A stretch of 64,000 nucleotides of DNA from WHSW01 sp963821345 (lineage in GTDB: Bacteria; Actinomycetota; Thermoleophilia; Solirubrobacterales; 70-9), in contig CAWGDM010000001.1 of assembly GCA_963821345.1 (NCBI GenBank), positions 806,001-870,000 of the forward strand, in the 5' to 3' direction. Both the position numbers and the translations under genes were made by a program. Positions 50,694 through 59,427 of this stretch are shown here, piece by piece (the stretch's first letter is position 1; each line of letters begins with the position of its first letter). The notes under the pieces were generated by a model. The model saw only the letters and a program-made list of their open reading frames with translations. It had not been told where the DNA came from and ran no database searches.

Positions 50694-50790
50694 CGGGCCG
50701 CGTCAGAGCGGTCCCGCCCGCGGCGACTGTTCCAATATGAGCCGCTCGCAGAGAACCGCGCCGTCCGGCCCCCTCTCTAGTTTGAGATCG

Positions 50791-51819
50791 ATGAGCAGCC
50801 AGGGTCGGATCGAGCCCCTCGAGGCGCCTCTCGAAGCCCCGCCGGTGGCGGTCCCGCTGCTGCGGACCTTCATCCGCGACCTCGTCGAGGGAGACGCGGT
50901 GGCCGCCGCGTTCGCCGTCCGCGAGCGCGAGCGCCGCAGCCGCCGCAACGGCGAGGATTTCCTGCGGCTCGTACTCGCCGATCGCACCGGCACGGTCGAG
51001 GCGGTCGCCTGGGACGAGGTCGACGAATGCTTCGGACAGGCGGCGCCGGGTGCGGTCGTCTTCGTCGAGGGGAAGTTTTCGGTCCACCCCCAGTACGGGG
51101 CGAAGATCACCCTGCGCTCGGTCCGGGAGGCCCGGGCGGACGAGTACGAGCACGAGGACCTCGCCGAGGGGCCTCCCGTCGCGCCCGAAGCGCTCGAGGT
51201 GGCGCTGCGCGAGCTGCTCGAGACGATCCAGAACCCGCAGCTGCGCCGGCTGCTGGACCGCTTCTTCGCCCCCGAGTCGGAGATCTGGAAGCGCTTCCGC
51301 GTTGCGCCGGCGGCGAAGTACTACCACCAGGCCTACCCCCACGGACTGCTCGACCACACGGTCTCGGTCGCGCAGGCGGTCAGCGCCGCCGCATCGGCCT
51401 TCCCGGGCATCGACCGCGACGTCGCGATCACCGGCGCCCTGCTTCACGACCTCGGCAAGACCCAGGCCTACAACGACGACCCGTTGGCGATCGACCTCAC
51501 CGACGCCGGCCGGCTGCTGGGCGAGATCCCGCTCGGCTACTACCTGGTGCGGCGCTCGATCGAGTCGATCGAGGGCTTCGACCCGGAGCTCGCCCAGGCG
51601 GTCCTGCACATCATCCTCTCCCACCACGGCAAGCTCGAGAACGGCTCGCCGGTCGTGCCGGCGACCCGCGAGGCGACCCTGGTCCACGCGATGGACAACC
51701 TCGGCGGCACCCTCGGCAGCTTCGACCGGATCGAGCGCGAGCTGCCCGACGGCCAAACCTGGTCACGCTTCGACCGCGGGATCGACTCCGCCGCGTACTT
51801 CAGAAGCCGCGCGGCGTAG
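50791..51819 (+). CDS. YhaM-like 3'-5' exoribonuclease: OB fold plus HD domain
   Basis: An N-terminal OB-fold (about residues 15-110: DFLRLVLADRTGTVEAVAWD, VFVEGKFSVHPQYG) precedes an HD phosphohydrolase domain with YPHGLLDHTVSVA, GALLHDLGKTQAY and HIILSHHGKLENGS. This pairing matches YhaM/CBF1-like exoribonucleases that trim RNA or ssDNA from the 3' end. The ATG at 50791 (MSSQGRIEPL) is chosen; an ATG at 50737 is also in frame. Confidence 0.88.
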   Translation: MSSQGRIEPLEAPLEAPPVAVPLLRTFIRDLVEGDAVAAAFAVRERERRSRRNGEDFLRLVLADRTGTVEAVAWDEVDECFGQAAPGAVVFVEGKFSVHPQYGAKITLRSVREARADEYEHEDLAEGPPVAPEALEVALRELLETIQNPQLRRLLDRFFAPESEIWKRFRVAPAAKYYHQAYPHGLLDHTVSVAQAVSAAASAFPGIDRDVAITGALLHDLGKTQAYNDDPLAIDLTDAGRLLGEIPLGYYLVRRSIESIEGFDPELAQAVLHIILSHHGKLENGSPVVPATREATLVHAMDNLGGTLGSFDRIERELPDGQTWSRFDRGIDSAAYFRSRAA

Positions 51820-51829
51820 CGCTCACCGC

Positions 51830-51869
51830 CCGCAGCACGGTGACGTCCGCCCCGGGCGCGACGTCGGCG
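51830..51869 (+). repeat. 40-nt exact repeat, copy 2
   Basis: Identical to 39955-39994 within the DtxR-type gene, here just after the exoribonuclease gene and covering the start of a small frame. The flanking bases do not match. Confidence 0.85.
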
Positions 51870-52049
51870 CGCGAGTTGCTCCAGGGGGTCGGCAAGTATC
51901 TCGCCCTCGCCGCACCTGAGCGCGAGGACGAACTCATCGAGGCGATCAACTCCCGGGCCGAGGAGCTCGCCGCGCAAGACGCGGACCTACCCGTCGAAGC
52001 CCCTCGAAGGGGATGCTCGCGATTTCGGCTACGGTGCGGCGCAGCGTAG
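51840..52049 (+). CDS. Possible 69-residue protein (hypothetical)
   Basis: A GTG-initiated frame within the repeated segment encodes ARELLQGVGKYLALAAPERE and DELIEAINSRAEELAAQ, amphipathic helices with a plausible amino-acid mix. A less convincing Arg/Cys-rich end follows. No Shine-Dalgarno sequence. It could be a real small protein or a degraded gene end. The 249 bp between the neighbours holds no better candidate. Confidence 0.35.
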   Translation: MTSAPGATSARELLQGVGKYLALAAPEREDELIEAINSRAEELAAQDADLPVEAPRRGCSRFRLRCGAA

Positions 52050-52072
52050 ACGGCGCCGCAGTGGGCTCCAGG

Positions 52073-52375
52073 TCAGCCGAAGCGATCGATGCAGCGCTCG
52101 ATCTGGTTCTGATTGACGTCGGTGCCGTTGATCGCGTTCTCGATGCACTGCTGCAGGCGGCTGGAGTCGCCCGAGCTGTCGATCGCGTCGTTGATCTGCG
52201 ACTGGAGGTTGTCGGAGAGCCCACCGAGATTGTCGAACGGGTCGGTGATGCTGTCGAAGGCGTTGTTGGTCGTGTCGAGCGTCGGCTTGACGATGAACAG
52301 GTAGACCGCTCCGAGGATCACCACCGTGGTGACGATCTTGATGATCGGGTTGATGACTGTGCCGGCGCCGAGCAT
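52073..52375 (-). CDS. Small single-pass membrane protein (unknown)
   Basis: 100 residues. An N-terminal TM helix (IVTTVVILGAVYLFIVKPTL) anchors a polar, Asn/Asp/Gln-rich domain with two cysteines (RLQQCIENAINGTDVNQNQI then ERCIDRFG). Start ATG at 52375; it diverges from pafBC. Not assignable to a known family by eye. Confidence 0.65.
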   Translation of the reverse strand: MLGAGTVINPIIKIVTTVVILGAVYLFIVKPTLDTTNNAFDSITDPFDNLGGLSDNLQSQINDAIDSSGDSSRLQQCIENAINGTDVNQNQIERCIDRFG

Positions 52376-52505
52376 GAGTCGCGAATCTAGCCGAAGAGGA
52401 GGTCGTCACCGTGGTGATGATCTTGATTGGCTGCCCGCAATTGGCCCAGTTTGCGGAGCGGAGAGAAACGGGCCGCATGGCGCTGAATATCCTCGGAGCA
52501 CAGTC

Positions 52506-54564
52506 ATGGCGAAGGACACCGAGAAGCTGATCCGCCAGCTCTCGCTGATCTCGTTCCTGATGGCCAACCGCCGGCCGGTGTCGGCGTTGGAGATCAAGCG
52601 CGAGGTCGAGGGCTACAGCTCGATGAACGAGGACGCGTTCGCGCGCCGCTTTTACGCCGACCGCGCCGAGCTCGAGAGCCTCGGGATCTCGCTGCAGGTC
52701 GAGAAGCCCTCGGAGGGCTTCTTCGAGGCCGAGCTCTACGCGCTGCCGCCGGAGAACTACTACCTGCCGGCGATCGCCTTCTCGGATTCCGAGCTCGCGG
52801 CGCTGCGCACCGCGCTCGGCCTGCTCGACGGCGAGTTCGCCTACGCCGAGCCGCTGCGCTTGGCGCTGCAGCAGGTCTCGTGGGGGCGGCCGAGCCCGCT
52901 GACCGAGGAGGACGAGGCGCCGATCGACGTCAAGCTCTCGGCCGCCGGTGCCGGGCGCGAGCTCTCGCAGCGGCTGGCGAAGATCGAGACCGCGATCTCG
53001 CGCCGTAAGACGATCGAGTTCTCCTACTACTCGCTGCAGCGCGACGACCTCTCGGACCGCAAGGTCAACCCCTACCACCTGGTGTTCCGCGACGGGCCAG
53101 TTCTATTTGATCGGCTACTCGCACGAGCGCGACCAGGTCCGCGTCTTCCGCCTCTCGCGGATCCGCGGCAAGGTCTCCTACGCGACCAAGGCCGAGCACG
53201 ACTTCAGCTCCCCCGAGGACTTCGACCGCCGCGACTACGCGACCCGCGCCGACTGGCAGATGGGCGAGACCAAGGGGACCGCCAAGGTCTTCCTGCGCGA
53301 GCGGATCGCCTGGTTGGTCGAGCGCGACTTCGCCCGCCATGGGACGCTCCGCAAGCCCGAGCGCGGTGACGGCGCCCGCGGCCGCGGGATGGTGTTCGAG
53401 ACCGACTACTCATCCGAGCGCCAGCTGATCTCGTGGGTGCTCTCGTGGCGCGAGAACGCCCGCCTGCTCGACCCGCCCGAGCTCGCCGCCGAGGCCGACC
53501 AGCGCCTCGCCCTGCTGCGCGACCGCCACCGCGAGGAGTTCGACGTCGCGAAGACGGTCTCCAGGCCGGTCGTCGAGGGCGGCAACGGGCGTCGCAACGG
53601 CGGTTCGCGAGCTACCGGCCGCTCCGAGTCGGTGATCCGCCCGGAGCGCCTCGCCCGCCTGGTGACGCTCGCCGGCCTGCTGATCGGGGCCGCTCGAGAG
53701 GACGAGAATCTGCCCACCAAGCAGGTTCTCGACGAGCTCAACATCTCGCTCGACGAGCTGCGCGAGGACCTCGACGTGCTCAACGTCGTCAACTTCGGCG
53801 GCGGTACCTACGTCCTCTACGCCGAGCTTGCCGGCGACTCGATCGAGGTCGACCCCGACACCTACGGCGACAACTTCGCTCGCCCGGCGCGACTGCTGCC
53901 GCTGGAGGCGAAGGCGCTGGTCGCAGCGATCGACCTGTTCGGCGATCACCTGCCCCAGTCCGGGCTGCAGACGGCGCGGGGCAAGATCATCAAGGCGCTC
54001 GGCCACGACCCCTCCGAGGAGGGCCTCGAGATCGCTCCCGGGCGCGATGACTCATCCGTCGTGCGGACGGTCAACGACGCGATCCAGGCCCACCGGGTGC
54101 TGGAGCTGCGCTACTACAAGGAGAACGAGGACGACTTCACCAAGCGCGAGGTCGAGCCCTACCAGCTGGTCAAGGGCCCCGAGGGCTGGTACCTGGGCTG
54201 CTTCGACCTCGGTCGCGGCGCGACCCGCCACTTCCGCCTCGACCGGATGAAGGAGGCGCAGATGACCGAGCGCGAGTTCGAGCCCCGCGAGGGAGTCGAG
54301 GAGGCGCTCGCCGAGCAGGAATGGCTGGTCCACGGCGAGGTCACCTCCGCCGGCATCGCCCGCGTCTGGGTCGCGCCAGACCGCGCCCGCTGGCTGCGCG
54401 AGCAGCGCACGGTGGTCGAGGAGCTCTCCGACGGCGCCGTCGTGGTCGAGCTCCCCTACGGCTCCGGAGACTGGCTCGCGCGCGAGGTCCTCAAGGGCGT
54501 CGGCGACCTGGTCGTGCTCGAGCCGCCCGAGGCCCGCGAGGCCGTGCTCAAGGCCGTCGGCTAG
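52506..54564 (+). CDS. pafBC: PafB-PafC fused WYL-domain transcriptional regulator, frameshifted
   Basis: Each half has a winged helix-turn-helix and a WYL domain. The first: TEKLIRQLSLISFLMANRRP, then FSYYSLQRDDLSDRKVNPYH. The second: RLARLVTLAGLLIGAARED, then RYYKENEDDFTKREVEPYQL and WYLGCFDLGRGATRHFRLDR. PafB and PafC form the actinobacterial activator of LexA/RecA-independent DNA-damage genes; here they are one polypeptide, as in some relatives. One extra base in GGGCC near 53098 breaks the frame between HLVFRDG and QFYLIGYSH. Span 3n+1; 685 residues after repair. No proteasome genes are nearby. Confidence 0.9.
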
Positions 54565-54568
54565 CGCC

Positions 54569-55261
54569 GTGCTCGACCTCGAGCGCATCGTCGCCCCGAA
54601 CCCGGGGCCGATGACGCTCGAGGGCACGAACACCTACGTCGTCGGGCGCGACCCGGCCTGGGTGATCGATCCGGGCCCCGACGACGCCGGCCACCTGCAG
54701 CGGGTGCGAGCCGAGGGCGACGCCCGCGGCGGGATCGCCGGTTATCTGCTCACCCACGGCCACGCCGACCACAGCGAGGGGATCGAGTCGCTCGGCGTCC
54801 CCCCGGCGACCGATGCCCCGTTCGAGGCGATTCCGACGCCCGGCCACGCCGCCGACCACATCAGCTACGTCGCCGAGAGGGTCTGCTTCTGCGGCGACCT
54901 GATCCTCGGCCACGGCTCGGCGATCGTGCCGCCAGCCGAGCACGGCGGCTCGTTGATCGAGTACATGTCGTCGCTGCAGCTGATCGACGACCTCGAGCTC
55001 GACCTGCTGGCGCCGGGCCACGGGCCGCTGATCTCAGACCCGGCGGCGAAGATCGCCGAGTACGTCGAGCACCGGCTGATGCGCGACCACGCACTGGTCG
55101 CGGCGCTCGAGGCCGGCGAGCGCTCCCGCGCGCGGCTGCTCGACGCCGGGTGGTCGGACGTCCCCGAGCCGATGCGCCCGGCCGCCGCGATGGCGATGCA
55201 GGCGCACCTGGAGAAGCTCGACGCCGAGGGCCGGCTGGACTCCGGCGAGCTGATTGACTGA
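54569..55261 (+). CDS. MBL-fold metallo-hydrolase
   Basis: 230 residues with the zinc-binding motif LLTHGHADHSEG, a second ligand set in TPGHAADHISYV, FCGDLILG and a late LAPGHGPLI. The N-terminal NPGPMTLEGTNTYVVG is typical of the LACTB2/beta-lactamase-like 2 group. These act on phosphodiesters or thioesters, in some cases RNA. GTG start 4 nt after the pafBC stop, so it may share that transcript. Confidence 0.87.
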   Translation: MLDLERIVAPNPGPMTLEGTNTYVVGRDPAWVIDPGPDDAGHLQRVRAEGDARGGIAGYLLTHGHADHSEGIESLGVPPATDAPFEAIPTPGHAADHISYVAERVCFCGDLILGHGSAIVPPAEHGGSLIEYMSSLQLIDDLELDLLAPGHGPLISDPAAKIAEYVEHRLMRDHALVAALEAGERSRARLLDAGWSDVPEPMRPAAAMAMQAHLEKLDAEGRLDSGELID

Positions 55262-55266
55262 CGCCG

Positions 55267-55737
55267 GTGCCGAGCCGCCGCGACCAGATCAAGCTCACCG
55301 AGGCCGAGCAGGCGGAGCTGCTCGACGCCGAGCGGATCGTGATCGTCAGCTCGATCGGCCCGCGCGGCTGGCCGCACTCGATGCCGATGTGGTTCTGTGT
55401 CCGCGAGGGCGAGATCTGGATCTGGACCTTCGCCAAGTCACAGAAGGTGAAGAACCTCGAGCGCGACCCGCGGGCGACGCTGCTGGTCGAGGCGGGGACC
55501 GAGTACACGGAGCTGCGCGGGATCCAGATCGAGGCCGAGGCCGAGCTGATCCGCGACACCCCCAAGGTCGCCGAGTTCGGCGCCCAGCTCGCCGTCCGCT
55601 ACACCGAGGGCATCGACAAGGTCGAGGGCGATGCCGCCGCCGCGCTCGAGTCCCAGGCCGCGAAGCGGGTCGCGATCCGCTTCCAGCCGATCCGCACCGC
55701 GACCTGGGACCACCGCAAGCTCGGCGGCACCTACTAG
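55267..55737 (+). CDS. PPOX-type split-barrel flavin/F420-binding protein
   Basis: 156 residues: RIVIVSSIGPRGWPHSMPMW, EGEIWIWTFAKSQKVKNLER and PRATLLVEAGTEYTELRGIQ are the strands of pyridoxamine-phosphate-oxidase-like split barrels. In Actinomycetota these often bind F420 or FMN and reduce small molecules. GTG start 5 nt after the previous stop. Cofactor choice cannot be decided here. Confidence 0.83.
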   Translation: MPSRRDQIKLTEAEQAELLDAERIVIVSSIGPRGWPHSMPMWFCVREGEIWIWTFAKSQKVKNLERDPRATLLVEAGTEYTELRGIQIEAEAELIRDTPKVAEFGAQLAVRYTEGIDKVEGDAAAALESQAAKRVAIRFQPIRTATWDHRKLGGTY

Positions 55738-55748
55738 CGCTCCGAGGC

Positions 55749-55787
55749 GGGGCGGTTTTCTCCCGGATAGCGGGCAAAAGCCGCCCC
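55749..55787. terminator. Bidirectional intrinsic terminator
   Basis: GGGGCGG-TTTT at the left pairs with AAAA-G-CCGCCCC at the right; an inner CCCG/CGGG pair extends the stem. It lies between two convergent genes. The A/T-rich tracts would serve as U-tract on either strand. Confidence 0.75.
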
Positions 55788-55805
55788 ACGGCGAGCGCGC
55801 GTCAC

Positions 55806-56483
55806 CTAGCCGGCGAAGCCGCTGATCGCATCCCCGATCAGCTTTGCTCCGATCACCAGGCAGAGCACGGTCATGATCACGGCGTTGTTCTGCCTCATCC
55901 AGTCCTGGGTCGAGTCGAGCGCCGGCCGCGAGCGCTCACCGAGCCTGAGGTAGAGGGCGACCGGGATCCCGATCCCGAGCGTCGTGATCAGGGTGAAGAT
56001 CGCGAGCGCCGCGGCCTGCGCACCGGCCGAGGCGCCGGTCTGGGCGATCGCCGCGGCGGCGCCGATCACGAGCACCAGGTTCTTCGGATTGGCCGCGGAG
56101 AGCGCCACGCCCAGGCCCGCCGCGCGCCCCGGCGTGAAGTGGTCGACCGACTGCATCCACGTCGGCATCTTCGCCTGCTCGCCGCGCCGGGGCCGCTGTC
56201 GCCACTGCTTGACCGCGAGCACCAGCAGAGCCCCGCCGAGCACCAGCTTCAGCGCGTCGACCCAGTCGGCCGGTTGGCCCTGATCCTCGGCACCAGCTCC
56301 GCCCGAGGCCAGGAGGACGATCGTGCCGACCGCCGTCACACCGACGACCCAACCACCGACCAGGGCGGGTCCGTTCGAGCGAGCCCGGGGTGTCCCGAGC
56401 ATCAGGATCACGCCGATGATCGGAATCGGGCTGATCGCCGCGGCGACGGCGAACGCAAGGATCTGGCCGGTTGCGTCCGCCAC
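55806..56483 (-). CDS. GAP/LysE-family membrane exporter
   Basis: 225 residues, six TM segments. AAAISPIPIIGVILMLGTPR and GVALSAANPKNLVLVIGAAA are the signature repeats of the GAP (Sap, peptidoglycolipid addressing) branch of the LysE superfamily. Mycobacterial members help deliver glycolipids to the cell surface. GTG start at 56483, 14 nt after the upstream lipoprotein gene on the same strand, so co-transcription is likely. Confidence 0.85.
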   Translation of the reverse strand: MADATGQILAFAVAAAISPIPIIGVILMLGTPRARSNGPALVGGWVVGVTAVGTIVLLASGGAGAEDQGQPADWVDALKLVLGGALLVLAVKQWRQRPRRGEQAKMPTWMQSVDHFTPGRAAGLGVALSAANPKNLVLVIGAAAAIAQTGASAGAQAAALAIFTLITTLGIGIPVALYLRLGERSRPALDSTQDWMRQNNAVIMTVLCLVIGAKLIGDAISGFAG

Positions 56484-56497
56484 CGCTGCAGCCTATG

Positions 56498-57628
56498 TCA
56501 GTGCTTGCTCGGCGAGCCCCCGCTCAGCTTGGTGTAGGCCTTGTAGGACTTCTTCGCCTTGCCGCTCGTGGTCAGCAGGCCGGAGCTCGCGCACCAGGAG
56601 CAGATGCTCGTCTTCGAGTCCATCCAGCTGAACCAGTCGACCGCCTCGACGTTGAGCTTGTTGCGCTGCTTGAGGAAGTACTGGTAGATCTGCTTCAGCA
56701 ACTTCGCCTGGCCGGACTCGCCCAGGTTGAGAGCGTTCCCGCCACCGGCCGAGCCGGCGCCGATCTCGGTCACGTACATCGACGCGCCGCTGTCGTGCGC
56801 CTTCTTCATCACCTGGCGATAGAGGTCGATCTGGCTCGTCACCTTGCCGATCGAGGCCCCGTAAGGATGCGGGGCGACGCCGTCGAAGTCGTCCTTGACG
56901 CCCTTGACGTCGTAGAGCTGCTCCAGGTACTCGGACCCCGGGATCGCCTTGTGCGAACCGGCCAGCTCGGCCATCCCGCCCAGGACCACCTGGGCCTGCG
57001 GGTCACGGGCGCTGATCGCCTCGTGAGCGGCGGCCAGCACCTTCGCGTAGCCCTTTGCGCTCGGCTTCGGCAGGTAGAACGTCTTCGAGTTCATCTCGTT
57101 GAGGATCTGCCAGACCTCGATCGGGTCCTTGGGGACGTCGGAGTTCTCGGTCCAGAAGTCACCGTTGGGCCCGTAGCGATCGACGAGCTTGCCGACGAAG
57201 GTCTGGAACTCCGCCAGCGCGGCCTTCGACTTCGGCGCGTAGGCGCCGCACTTGGCCGTCGAGCCGTTGCAGTGGTCGATCCCCTTGGAGACCCACTCCG
57301 GCGTCCCGTAGACGAATGGCTGCACCTCGATCCCGTTGGTGGCCGCCTCGAGCACGATCGGGTCGAACGAGCCCCAGCTCTCGTCATCGGCGGCCGCCGT
57401 CGGATCGATCGCCGACCAGCTGATGATCGGCCGCAGGGTCCCGACCTTGCCGTTGCCCATGCGCTTGTAGTCGTCGCTGGTCAGATTGGTCTGCGGAACG
57501 ACGCCGAAGAACGACGCCGGGGCCGAGGCCGCGCTGGCGCTCTGGCTCTCGCTTCCGCAGGCCGCCAGCGCCAGCGTCATTGTCGCCAGCACCGCAGCCG
57601 TGTACGTCCTGCCCCCGCGCTTTCCCAT
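56498..57628 (-). CDS. Secreted clan-A glycosidase-like lipoprotein
   Basis: A lipoprotein signal ends in LALAACGS. The mature domain looks like a GH39/GH5-type barrel. WQILNEMNS carries the presumed acid/base Glu, and MYVTEIGAGSAGG the nucleophile Glu. VLGGMAEL and GVAPHPYGAS are further barrel strands. It is the second such protein in the window (first at 14386). An ATG at 57628 is preferred over a TTG nine bases upstream. A cell-envelope glycan substrate is inferred from export and from the adjacent GAP exporter gene. 376 residues. Confidence 0.8.
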   Translation of the reverse strand: MGKRGGRTYTAAVLATMTLALAACGSESQSASAASAPASFFGVVPQTNLTSDDYKRMGNGKVGTLRPIISWSAIDPTAAADDESWGSFDPIVLEAATNGIEVQPFVYGTPEWVSKGIDHCNGSTAKCGAYAPKSKAALAEFQTFVGKLVDRYGPNGDFWTENSDVPKDPIEVWQILNEMNSKTFYLPKPSAKGYAKVLAAAHEAISARDPQAQVVLGGMAELAGSHKAIPGSEYLEQLYDVKGVKDDFDGVAPHPYGASIGKVTSQIDLYRQVMKKAHDSGASMYVTEIGAGSAGGGNALNLGESGQAKLLKQIYQYFLKQRNKLNVEAVDWFSWMDSKTSICSWCASSGLLTTSGKAKKSYKAYTKLSGGSPSKH

Positions 57629-57775
57629 CCCGAACAAGTTCCGTGCCTCCGTCTTCTTGCTTGCTTTGGATCCTCAACACGGTTACAGCATCGAGGTCGC
57701 GGTCGTCGCATCCCCTCGTGGCGGTAGTTACGAGGGATCGCGGCCGCCGCGGGGAGCGGACGTAGTCGGTGGCGC

Positions 57776-58321
57776 CTAGAACGGGTTGGTGAAAACGTTG
57801 GTCAGCGTCGCCAGGACCCTGCCCTTGCGGTCCAGCGCCCTGATCCGGGTCACCGCCTGGGTGGTGGTGGCGAACCCGTCGCCGATCGTCACCCCGGTGG
57901 CGAAGAAGCGGGCGGCGAAGCCCCAGTCGGCCGGGACCGAGACCGGCCGCAGCGTCTGGCGCAAGCCACCGACGAACCGCAGCTTCAGCTTCTTCACCCG
58001 GGTGCCCGCGACGCCGTAGACGACCGCGGCCGTGCTCGGGAGGCCGAACGGCCGCTGCCCGATCGCGCTCAGCCCGCGCTTCGGCGGCGGCCCGTCGAAG
58101 GTCGCCTCGTAGCTGTCGGTGAGAATCCCCTCGCCGTTGATGAAGTCGAACAGCAGTCCGTTCGGCCGCGCCGCGTTCGCCTGCCAGTTGAAGCCGAGTT
58201 GCGGGAACGAGCCCTGGCTGAGCGGGACGAAATCGGGCGATCGAGCGTGCGCCGGCGATCCGGTAAACGCCGCCACGACCAGCGCCGCGACCGCCACCGC
58301 CCCTCGACCTGCAATCCGCAT
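57776..58321 (-). CDS. Secreted protein of unknown function
   Basis: A signal peptide (AVAVAALVVAAFTGSPAHA) is followed by about 155 residues of beta-rich sequence: FPQLGFNWQANAARPNGLLF, KKLKLRFVGG, ADWGFAARFFATGVTIGDGF. No catalytic motif or cysteines are apparent. The gap between this gene and the lipoprotein gene (57629-57775) holds no other gene. It diverges from rmlA. Confidence 0.65.
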   Translation of the reverse strand: MRIAGRGAVAVAALVVAAFTGSPAHARSPDFVPLSQGSFPQLGFNWQANAARPNGLLFDFINGEGILTDSYEATFDGPPPKRGLSAIGQRPFGLPSTAAVVYGVAGTRVKKLKLRFVGGLRQTLRPVSVPADWGFAARFFATGVTIGDGFATTTQAVTRIRALDRKGRVLATLTNVFTNPF

Positions 58322-58350
58322 CGCGCCCCCAACGCTAGCCTCCCCGACCG

Positions 58351-59427
58351 ATGGAGGCGCTCAAAGGCCTGATCCTCTCGGGCGGCGCGGGAACGCGCCT
58401 GCGCCCGATCACCCATACCTCTGCCAAGCAGCTGGTCCCGGTCGCCAACAAGCCGGTGCTCTTCTACGGGATCGAGGCGCTGGTCGACGCGGGGATCGAC
58501 GAGATCGGGATCATCATCGCCCCGGAGACCGGCGACGAGATCCGCGAGGCCGCCGGCGACGGCTCGCAGTTCGGCGCCTCGATCACCTACATCCCGCAGG
58601 AGACGCCGGCGGGGCTCGCCCACGCGGTACTGACCGCCGAGGAGTTCATCGGCAAGTCGCCGTTCGTGATGTACCTCGGCGACAACCTGCTGCGCGACGG
58701 GATCACCGACCTGGTCGTCGCCTTCCGCGAGCACGAGCCCGAGGCGCTGATCCTGCTGACCAAGGTCCCCGATCCCTGGCACTACGGGGTCGCCGAGCTC
58801 GACGGCGACTCGGTCGTGCACCTGGTCGAAAAGCCCTCCGAACCCCCCAGCGACATGGCGCTGGTCGGCGTCTACATGTTCACCTCGGCGATCTTCGACG
58901 CCGCCCGGGCGATCGAGCCCTCGCCGCGCGGCGAGCTCGAGATCACGGACGCGATTCAGAGCCTGATCGACAACGGGTCGAAGGTCGAGAGCCACACCGT
59001 AGGCGGCTGGTGGAAGGACACCGGCCAACTCGCCGACATGCTGGAGGCCAACCGGCTCGTGCTCGAGGACATCGTCCGCCGGATCGACGGCGAGCTCGAC
59101 GACGAGAGCAAGGTCGAGGGCCGGGTGGTGGTCGAGGCCGGGGCCACGCTCGAGCGCTCGGTCGTCCGCGGGCCGGCGGTGATCGCGGCCGGGGCGCGGA
59201 TCGTCGACTCCTACATCGGCCCCTACACCTCGATCGACGCCGACGTCGAGGTGATCGGGACCGAGGTCGAGCACTCGATCCTGCTCGCCGGCGCCAGCGT
59301 CACCAACCTGCCGGCGCGGATCGAGGCGAGCCTGCTCGGCAAGGGCGTCAAGCTCGCCCGTGGCGAGGGGATGCCGAAGACCCTGCGGATGATCGTCGGC
59401 GACAAGTCGGAGATCACGATCCCGTGA
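58351..59427 (+). CDS. rmlA: Glucose-1-phosphate thymidylyltransferase, long (StrD-like) form
   Basis: First step of dTDP-L-rhamnose synthesis: dTTP plus glucose-1-phosphate gives dTDP-glucose. LILSGGAGTRLRPITHTSAK, the VMYLGDNLLRDG metal site and VEKPSEPPSDMALVGVYMF are conserved. A C-terminal left-handed beta-helix extension (residues about 245-350, with repeated hydrophobic-hexapeptide character) makes it 358 residues, the long class. TAGCCT lies 9 nt before the ATG. It heads the rmlA-rmlD-rmlB-rmlC operon. Confidence 0.93.
   Translation: MEALKGLILSGGAGTRLRPITHTSAKQLVPVANKPVLFYGIEALVDAGIDEIGIIIAPETGDEIREAAGDGSQFGASITYIPQETPAGLAHAVLTAEEFIGKSPFVMYLGDNLLRDGITDLVVAFREHEPEALILLTKVPDPWHYGVAELDGDSVVHLVEKPSEPPSDMALVGVYMFTSAIFDAARAIEPSPRGELEITDAIQSLIDNGSKVESHTVGGWWKDTGQLADMLEANRLVLEDIVRRIDGELDDESKVEGRVVVEAGATLERSVVRGPAVIAAGARIVDSYIGPYTSIDADVEVIGTEVEHSILLAGASVTNLPARIEASLLGKGVKLARGEGMPKTLRMIVGDKSEITIP

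Noticed and set aside
480..54564. Programmed +1 frameshifting as an explanation of the broken genes
   Set aside because: No common slippery site or downstream structure is shared, the affected families are normally unshifted, and one case is a deletion.
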